Origin: Thiohalobacter sp.
GTDB taxonomy: Bacteria; Pseudomonadota; Gammaproteobacteria; DSM-19610
Direction: 5' to 3'
DNA: 10,928 bases
NCBI GenBank assembly: GCA_027080445.1
Contig: JALWRY010000464.1
Location: 1-10,928, forward strand
Each line of letters starts with the position of its first letter. The stretch's first letter is position 1. A program made the translations under genes and the position numbers. The notes beneath the pieces were generated by a model. That model was not told the origin of the DNA and did not search any database. It saw only the letters and a program-made list of their open reading frames with translations. Positions 6,096-10,928 of this stretch are shown here, in pieces.

Positions 6096-7095
6096 GATCG
6101 AAACCAAATGGCATCGCAGCGTCGATCCCGGACAGGCCCAGGGCAACCATCAGCAGGCGGTCAAATCCCAGCGCCACACCGCTGCAATCCGGCAAGCCGT
6201 ACGCCAATGCATCAAGCAAGGCCTTGTCGACCGGCATTTCTGGCTGTCCACGCTGCGCCCGCCGGGCATTCTCCGCCGCAAAACGCGCCTGCTGCTCGCC
6301 GGCGTCAGCCAGCTCGTGAAAACCATTGGCCAGTTCGACAGCGCCAAAATAGAGCTCAAAACGCTCCGCCACCGGCCTGTCACCATGACGCAGGCGCGCC
6401 AGCGAGGCCTGTGACGGCGGGTAGTCATAGACAAATTGCGCCTGCGTCCCGGCTTCCGGCTCCAGCCAGTGCGTCACTATCAGGTCGAGCCAGCCATCCT
6501 TGTCGTCTGCCGCCAGCGGGGGCAACGCCCCTTCCAGACGTTGTGCAGCAAACTGCTGAAAGGCCTCGATGCTGTCAGTCCAGGGATCGAGTCCGGTCCC
6601 TTCAACAAACCAGTCACGGTAGCTGACACGCCGTGCCGTGCAGTAATCCACCAGGCCGTCCAGCACGGCAGCCAGCAAGGCATCGACATCATCCATCAGG
6701 GCGTGGTGATCCAGCCCGGGCCGATACCATTCAAGCAGCATGAATTCGGGGTTGTGGCGCGGCCCGTATTCACCATTACGAAAGACATGTGAAAGCTGGT
6801 AGACAGGGCCACTGCCCGCTGCCAGCAGGCGCTTCATGAAAAACTCGGGTGAGGTATGCAGATACAGGGGCCGGCCATCTGCCGCTCCCGGCCCGGAATA
6901 AGCGGTCCGGAAAGATTCAATCGCCGGGTCGGTACCAGCCGCACCCGACAACACCGGGGTATCGACTTCCAGCACACCGTTTTCACGGAAGAAATCCCGC
7001 ACACGGGCCAGTAACATGGCCCGTGTGTGCAATACATCGATGCCGGCGCCCGGGCGCCAGTGCGCCGGACTGTCAGTCTTTGGCACGGCCGACAT
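6088..7095 (-). CDS. epmA: EF-P (R)-beta-lysine ligase EpmA
   Basis: EpmA (PoxA/GenX/YjeA) activates (R)-beta-lysine with ATP and joins it to Lys34 of elongation factor P. It is a paralogue of the catalytic core of class II lysyl-tRNA synthetase without the anticodon-binding domain. With the ATG at 7095 the product has 335 residues (325 in E. coli). Class II motif 1 region FFRENGVLEVDTPVLS is at about 35-50. Motif 2 (VFRNGEYGPRHNPEF and LEWYRP) spans 104-126, NGFHEL is at 257-262, and motif 3 (GVALGFDRLLMVALG) is at 306-320. A longer frame from 7200 is rejected because its first 35 residues would lie over efp and have no family match. The chosen start overlaps the last 23 bases of efp, so ligase and substrate are coexpressed. 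The gene overlaps trmJ at its 3' end. Confidence 0.95.
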   Translation of the reverse strand: MSAVPKTDSPAHWRPGAGIDVLHTRAMLLARVRDFFRENGVLEVDTPVLSGAAGTDPAIESFRTAYSGPGAADGRPLYLHTSPEFFMKRLLAAGSGPVYQLSHVFRNGEYGPRHNPEFMLLEWYRPGLDHHALMDDVDALLAAVLDGLVDYCTARRVSYRDWFVEGTGLDPWTDSIEAFQQFAAQRLEGALPPLAADDKDGWLDLIVTHWLEPEAGTQAQFVYDYPPSQASLARLRHGDRPVAERFELYFGAVELANGFHELADAGEQQARFAAENARRAQRGQPEMPVDKALLDALAYGLPDCSGVALGFDRLLMVALGLSGIDAAMPFGFDRV

Positions 7096-7642
7096 ATTCA
7101 CCGGTACGGGTATCCACCCGGATAATCTCTCCCGTATCGATAAATAACGGCACACGCACCACCGCGCCGGTTTGCAGCGTTGCCGGCTTGCCGCCACCAC
7201 CCGAGGTATCGCCGCGTACGCCAGGATCGGTTTCTGTTACTTCCAGTTCCACGAAATTGGGCACTGTGACACTGATCGGCACACCATCCCACAGGACGAC
7301 AACACAGGTATCCTGTTCTTTCAGCCATTTCTTCGCGTCGGCCACGGCGGCTTCACCGGCGGCAATCTGCTCATAGCTGTCCGGGTCCATGAAGTGCCAG
7401 AACTCGCCATCGCTGTACAGGTACTGCATGTCGGTTTCCATGACATCCGCCGCTTCCACCGTTTCACCGGATTTGAACGTGCGCTCGATGACGCGGCCGG
7501 TCTTCAGGTTGCGGATTTTCACCCGGTTGAAGGCCTGGCCCTTGCCTGGCTTCACAAACTCGTTTTCAATGATGGAACAGGGGTCATTGTCGAGCATAAT
7601 CTTCAGACCGCCCTTGAATTCATTCGTACTGTAGGTCGCCAT
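7073..7642 (-). CDS. efp: Translation elongation factor P
   Basis: EF-P binds the ribosome between the P and E sites and promotes peptide-bond formation at polyproline stalls. The 189-residue protein (188 in E. coli) has the three-domain EF-P layout: an N-terminal KOW-like domain, then two OB-fold domains. Lys34 in FVKPGKGQAFNR lies at the tip of domain I and is the site of beta-lysylation by EpmA. The EF-P signature region GKPATLQTGAVVRVPLF lies near residues 151-167. The C-terminus IRVDTRTGEYVGR is standard. The ATG at 7642 is preceded by AAGGTG. The frame continues upstream across epmB, but that extension is antisense to a real gene. Having Lys34, epmA and epmB together argues strongly for the bacterial beta-lysine route rather than rhamnosylation or unmodified EF-P. 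Confidence 0.97.
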   Translation of the reverse strand: MATYSTNEFKGGLKIMLDNDPCSIIENEFVKPGKGQAFNRVKIRNLKTGRVIERTFKSGETVEAADVMETDMQYLYSDGEFWHFMDPDSYEQIAAGEAAVADAKKWLKEQDTCVVVLWDGVPISVTVPNFVELEVTETDPGVRGDTSGGGGKPATLQTGAVVRVPLFIDTGEIIRVDTRTGEYVGRAKD

Positions 7643-7684
7643 GGAGCACCTTGTGTTGTCGATATCGGGAAAAACAGGAGCCGT
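7643..7684. promoter_or_regulatory. Short divergent spacer between efp and epmB
   Basis: Only 42 bases separate the divergent starts of efp and epmB. They hold the efp ribosome binding site (AAGGTG, minus strand) and the epmB one (AGGAG at 7676-7680, plus strand). There is too little room for two complete non-overlapping promoters, so promoter elements must reach into the opposing coding regions. No convincing -35/-10 pair could be picked by eye in either direction. Confidence 0.45.
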
Positions 7685-8689
7685 ATGATACCGCGAAGCC
7701 TGCAACGGCGACAGCCGGCCCCCTGGCAGACGCTGCTGAGCCAGTCCATCACCGACGTGGAAGTACTGTGGAGAAGCCTGGATCTGCCTCGCTCGCTGTT
7801 GCCACAGGCCTACCAGGCCGCCCGGCAGTTCCGCCTGCGTGTGCCGGCCGGCTTCGTGCGACGCATGCGCCGGGGCGACCCTGCCGATCCCCTGCTCCGG
7901 CAGGTGCTGCCGCTCGGCGAGGAACTGGTGATCACGCCCGGCTACGCCGGCGACCCGCTGCAGGAACAGGACGCCATGCCGGTTCCCGGCCTGTTGCATA
8001 AATACCCCGGGCGCGTGCTGCTGACCCTGACCGGCGCCTGTGCGGTGAACTGCCGCTATTGTTTCCGCCGCCACTACCCGTACAGCGAGGCCAACCCGGC
8101 CCGCGAACACTGGCCGGCCACACTGGATTACCTGGCCCGGCGCGAGCAGATCCATGAAGTCATCCTCAGCGGCGGCGACCCGCTGACCCTCACGGATACC
8201 CGCCTTACCGGCATGGTAAAAGACCTGTCGGCCATCCCTCACCTCACCACACTGCGCCTGCACAGCCGCGTGCCGGTGGTCTTGCCGGAACGTATCGATG
8301 AGACCCTGCTCGCATGGATATCGGCCAGCCGCTTGCAGGTGGTCATGGTGATTCACTGCAACCACGCCAATGAAATCGATGCTTCCGTGGTAAACGCCAT
8401 GCAGCAGCTAAAACTGGCCGGCGTGACACTATTGAACCAGTCTGTGCTGCTGCGCGGCATCAACAATGATGCAAAATCGCTCTGCGCGCTCTCCCGCCGA
8501 CTGCTCGAAGCCGGCGTTCTGCCCTACTACCTGCACCAGCTCGACCCGGTGCAGGGCGCTGCACATTTCGCTGTCGATGACACCGAAGCGCACAGCCTGA
8601 TAGAAAAAATACGTGCGCAATTACCGGGTTACCTTGTCCCCCGGCTGGTGCGCGAAATCCCCGGAGAAAGTGCCAAAACGCCGCTGTGA
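7685..8689 (+). CDS. epmB: EF-P-associated lysine 2,3-aminomutase EpmB (radical SAM, PLP)
   Basis: EpmB (YjeK) converts (S)-alpha-lysine to (R)-beta-lysine, the group EpmA adds to EF-P. The protein has 334 residues (342 in E. coli). The radical SAM motif CAVNCRYC gives the [4Fe-4S] ligands Cys119, Cys123 and Cys126. ILSGGDPL (about 160-167) is the glycine-rich SAM-binding motif. The PLP-binding lysine is most likely Lys331 in the terminal AKTPL, corresponding to the SKTPL of E. coli; here the chain stops right after this motif. The ATG at 7685 has AGGAG four bases upstream; a longer frame from 7172 lies antisense to efp and is rejected. Divergent orientation from efp matches the E. coli arrangement. 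As an Fe-S enzyme it depends on cluster assembly such as the isc system nearby. Confidence 0.96.
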   Translation: MIPRSLQRRQPAPWQTLLSQSITDVEVLWRSLDLPRSLLPQAYQAARQFRLRVPAGFVRRMRRGDPADPLLRQVLPLGEELVITPGYAGDPLQEQDAMPVPGLLHKYPGRVLLTLTGACAVNCRYCFRRHYPYSEANPAREHWPATLDYLARREQIHEVILSGGDPLTLTDTRLTGMVKDLSAIPHLTTLRLHSRVPVVLPERIDETLLAWISASRLQVVMVIHCNHANEIDASVVNAMQQLKLAGVTLLNQSVLLRGINNDAKSLCALSRRLLEAGVLPYYLHQLDPVQGAAHFAVDDTEAHSLIEKIRAQLPGYLVPRLVREIPGESAKTPL

Positions 8690-8886
8690 CACGAATAACC
8701 CGGTATGAAACCTCCAATACGCTACCAATACTGAACCGGCCACAAATATGGACATCAGGCCAGTTTGATGATTACTCAAAAGCCCGGAAAATCCATAACT
8801 TATGGTTCTATATGTGAAGCCCTAATACGGACACAGAAACCGATATATCAGCATTAGATGATTGGGGTGAAGCCATGGTCATGTAC
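8690..8886. other. AT-richer spacer between convergent epmB and the Ig-like repeat gene; no gene seen
   Basis: This 197-base stretch is visibly AT-richer than its surroundings and contains no open frame of useful length, tRNA or hairpin-plus-T-run terminator. Small features are a 13-base palindrome CCATAACTTATGG (8793-8805), a direct repeat CCAATAC twice near 8724-8741, and GTGAAGCC at 8814-8821 and 8867-8874. None has an assignable role. Both flanking genes end here, so transcripts must terminate somewhere within it. Confidence 0.6.
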
Positions 8887-10928
8887 TCACGGGAGCGTGG
8901 TAAAAGTTACCGGCACACTGGTACTGGCATAGCTATTGCCCGCCAGGTCCTGCATCGTACTAATGGTCCGCACCCGGTAGCGCGTCAGCGCGCTCAGTGG
9001 CGCGCTCGGGGTGAACGTCGCACTCAACCCGTCCGCCGCCACGGTCACCGTCCCCGCTACCACTACCGGTACGCCGGTAGTCACATTGTCAATGAACAGG
9101 CTCTTCGGGTTCAGCGTCAGCCCGTTCATCACCTCGCTGAAACTCACCCGCACGCTCACGTCCACCGGGACGTCTACCGCGTTGTTCGGGATGCTCACTG
9201 CCTTTAAGGTCGGGCGCGTTGTATCGACAGCCGTGCCCGTTGTGAAGGTACGGCTTACCGGTCCGGCAAAGGCGTTTCCGGCCAGATCGGTTATCCGGGC
9301 GCTGACCGTCAGGGTATGCAACAAAGAAGGCGCCAGCGCAGTTGTCGGTGTAAACGTCAGACGACGATTCCCGTCAGACAACGCAATCGATCCGGGCACA
9401 TTGCTGCCGGCCGCCTGTAAAGACACGGCATTCTGGCTATCAATCCGACTCAATGGCTCGCTGAATTGCAACTCGATGTGTGTATTGGCCGGCACGTTAC
9501 TGAAGCCGTCCGCCGGTGATAGGCCGAGCAAGGTCGGCGGCGTCGTATCGTCTGCAAAGCTTGTGGTAAAGCTGAAGAAACGGCTCCGGCTCAGTGTGTT
9601 ACCGGCTGCATCGGCAATCCTGGCGGCATCGAGCGTCACGCTGATACTACGTCCGATCGGTAGCGGTTTTTCCGGCACGAAAGATACCGTCAAACCGTCC
9701 GCATCGACCTGGATCATACCGGGCAGCGTTTGATTGGTTGTGTTGTCGCGCAGGCTGAAGCTGGCGCTATCCAGGGTCACCGGGTCCATCGGCTCGCTGA
9801 AACGCACCGTATAGGGTGCATTCACCGGTACATTTTGCTGATTGTTAGCGATTGCCGTACTCACGACGGTGGGCGGCACATCGTCAATGAATTCGCCGGT
9901 GGTAAACCGGCTACGGCTGATTCCCGCGACCGGGTTACCCGCCACATCGCGAACGCCCTGCACTTCCAGGGTGTAGGTTGTGAAGGCGCTGAGCGACTCG
10001 GCAGGCTTGAAGGTCACCGAAAGCCGGTCGTCGGACAATTGTATCTCGCCCGCAATCGCCAGCGTATTCTGGAACAGCCGCACCGAGCCGACAATCACGG
10101 AATCCGCGCGTAAGGGTTCGTTGAAGCGCACCACCATGCGTCCATTGGTCGGGAAATCGACAAATCCATCCACCGGGTCAACCTGTACCACCGCCGGCGG
10201 CGTCGTATCCGGGTTGCGTGGGTCCGTCCCTTGCTGGAATTCCACCCGATTGGAGATGCCATCGTTATCTGAATCGACAAAGGCGTCCGCCGCACGGTTG
10301 GGGTCAAAACCGTTATCGACTTCAAACTTGTCCGGCAGACCATCGCCGTCCGTGTCGCTCCTGGTTGGATCCGTACCCAGGGTGAGTTCCTCACCGTTGG
10401 TCAGGCCGTCGCCATCGAGATCATCCCCGGCCGCACCCAGCACGGTCAGGGTATTGCCCGCCGAACCCACCGAGGCGGACTGGCCGGCGGCGTTTGATGC
10501 CTGTAGCACAAAGGTGCCGACCGCATCGGCGCTGACGCCAACGGCAATATTTGCCGACAGCCCGTCGGCCGCGACCGTCGCGCTATCGACAGTGACCGCC
10601 AATGGCGCAAAGGCCGGCGTAAACGTAAAGCTGGCGCCGGTCAGATTTTCACCGGACACGACCAAAGCCGGTAGCGGCGTCCCGGAAAGCACAAATTGCG
10701 TGGACAGCCCCTGGATGACCGGCAACGCCTGAACCTGAAAATCACTGGAAGAGGTAATACTGTCCGCGCCCACCGTGATACCAATCGGTCCGGTGGTCGC
10801 CCCGGCGGGCACATCGACTTCAAGCCGGGTTGCGGTGGCCGTGACCACCGTCGCGCTCACGCCGTTAAACGTGACCTGGTTGTCAGCCGGCGCCGCGCTG
10901 AAGCCGCGCCCGTCAATCGCCACGCGCG
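8887..10928 (-). CDS. Large Ig-like repeat protein with TSP3 calcium-binding repeats (C-terminal part, runs off right edge)
   Basis: At least 680 residues of a modular, probably exported protein are visible; the frame is open to the window end, and the first potential start (GTG at 10923) sits inside a domain, so the real N-terminus lies outside. Counting from that GTG, residues 1-66 form an IPT/TIG-like domain (AIDGRGFS, VTFNGV, VPAGATTGPIGITV) and 67-163 a second, diverged one. Residues 166-240 carry aspartate-rich TSP3-type calcium motifs (DDLDGDGLTNGEE, DTDGDGLPDKFE, DSDNDGISNRVE). Four SbsA-type Ig-like (Big_5) domains follow at about 241-343, 349-454, 461-563 and 569-676, each with a PPTV/PPTL-like opening, an FSEP- or FNEP-type motif, a DLAGN-type motif and a closing FTT. 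It ends right after the fourth domain, with no LPXTG, membrane helix or recognisable secretion domain. Adhesion or matrix function is plausible but unproven; no symbol can be given. Confidence 0.85.
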   Translation of the reverse strand, partial: RVAIDGRGFSAAPADNQVTFNGVSATVVTATATRLEVDVPAGATTGPIGITVGADSITSSSDFQVQALPVIQGLSTQFVLSGTPLPALVVSGENLTGASFTFTPAFAPLAVTVDSATVAADGLSANIAVGVSADAVGTFVLQASNAAGQSASVGSAGNTLTVLGAAGDDLDGDGLTNGEELTLGTDPTRSDTDGDGLPDKFEVDNGFDPNRAADAFVDSDNDGISNRVEFQQGTDPRNPDTTPPAVVQVDPVDGFVDFPTNGRMVVRFNEPLRADSVIVGSVRLFQNTLAIAGEIQLSDDRLSVTFKPAESLSAFTTYTLEVQGVRDVAGNPVAGISRSRFTTGEFIDDVPPTVVSTAIANNQQNVPVNAPYTVRFSEPMDPVTLDSASFSLRDNTTNQTLPGMIQVDADGLTVSFVPEKPLPIGRSISVTLDAARIADAAGNTLSRSRFFSFTTSFADDTTPPTLLGLSPADGFSNVPANTHIELQFSEPLSRIDSQNAVSLQAAGSNVPGSIALSDGNRRLTFTPTTALAPSLLHTLTVSARITDLAGNAFAGPVSRTFTTGTAVDTTRPTLKAVSIPNNAVDVPVDVSVRVSFSEVMNGLTLNPKSLFIDNVTTGVPVVVAGTVTVAADGLSATFTPSAPLSALTRYRVRTISTMQDLAGNSYASTSVPVTFTTLP

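Noticed and set aside
5529..6626. A 365-codon open frame on the plus strand
   Set aside because: It lies antisense to trmJ and epmA, both clear family members; its product is Arg/Pro/Gln/His-rich with no recognisable domain, typical of the complement of GC-rich coding DNA.
7172..7684. Upstream extension of the epmB reading frame by about 171 codons
   Set aside because: It is antisense to efp; the ATG at 7685 has a good Shine-Dalgarno and gives the family length.
7685..7713. TATCAT on the minus strand as an efp -10 box
   Set aside because: It coincides with the epmB start codon and has no acceptable -35 hexamer at 16-18 bases.
7643..8365. Upstream extension of the efp reading frame by about 240 codons
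   Set aside because: It is antisense to epmB and has no family similarity; EF-P has its normal N-terminus and a ribosome binding site at 7642.
8793..8805. Palindrome CCATAACTTATGG as an operator or attachment site
   Set aside because: It is only 13 bases, occurs in an AT-richer spacer between convergent 3' ends, and has no partner copy or adjacent regulator or integrase.
9011..10928. Nucleotide-level tandem repeats encoding the Ig-like domains
   Set aside because: The four domains share fold-level motifs, but the DNA copies are clearly diverged, so no recent tandem duplication is visible.

Overview
This window looks like chromosomal DNA of a free-living gammaproteobacterium. IscA, IscR, HscA, EF-P, EpmA, TrmJ and EpmB all read as close relatives of the E. 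coli proteins. The cysE-iscR linkage and the extra NifS-like gene before iscS recall isc loci of Azotobacter- or Chromatiales-like lineages; this placement is from memory of families, not from a search. Base composition is moderately GC-rich, apart from a visibly AT-richer spacer near 8690-8886.

Region 1 (1-4269, minus strand) is an isc iron-sulfur cluster assembly operon. In transcription order it holds an IscR-type promoter site, iscR, a NifS-like cysteine desulfurase, iscS, iscA, hscB and the first 131 codons of hscA, which runs off the left edge. Spacings are 3-36 bases, so the genes are very probably cotranscribed. The striking point is that iscU, the scaffold gene normally between iscS and iscA, is absent: only 13 bases separate two intact genes. 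HscB and IscS nevertheless keep the residues with which their E. coli counterparts contact IscU.

Region 2 (4200-5332, minus strand) is cysE, a short EpsC/Bacillus-type serine acetyltransferase with an acidic C-terminal tail. It has its own consensus-like promoter. It supplies O-acetylserine for cysteine, the sulfur donor used by the two desulfurases downstream.

Region 3 (5361-8689) is a translation-factor cluster. On the minus strand, efp (elongation factor P), epmA (EF-P lysyl ligase) and trmJ (tRNA 2'-O-methyltransferase) overlap one another. On the plus strand, epmB (a radical SAM lysine 2,3-aminomutase) diverges from efp across 42 bases. EpmB makes beta-lysine, EpmA attaches it to EF-P Lys34, and modified EF-P rescues ribosomes stalled at proline runs.

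Region 4 (8690-10928) is an AT-richer spacer of about 200 bases with no gene, followed by the C-terminal part of a large, probably exported protein on the minus strand. It has two IPT/TIG-like segments, a block of calcium-binding TSP3-type repeats and four SbsA-type Ig-like (Big_5) domains. Its N-terminus lies beyond the right edge.

No tRNA, rRNA, CRISPR array, insertion sequence or convincing intrinsic terminator was seen.
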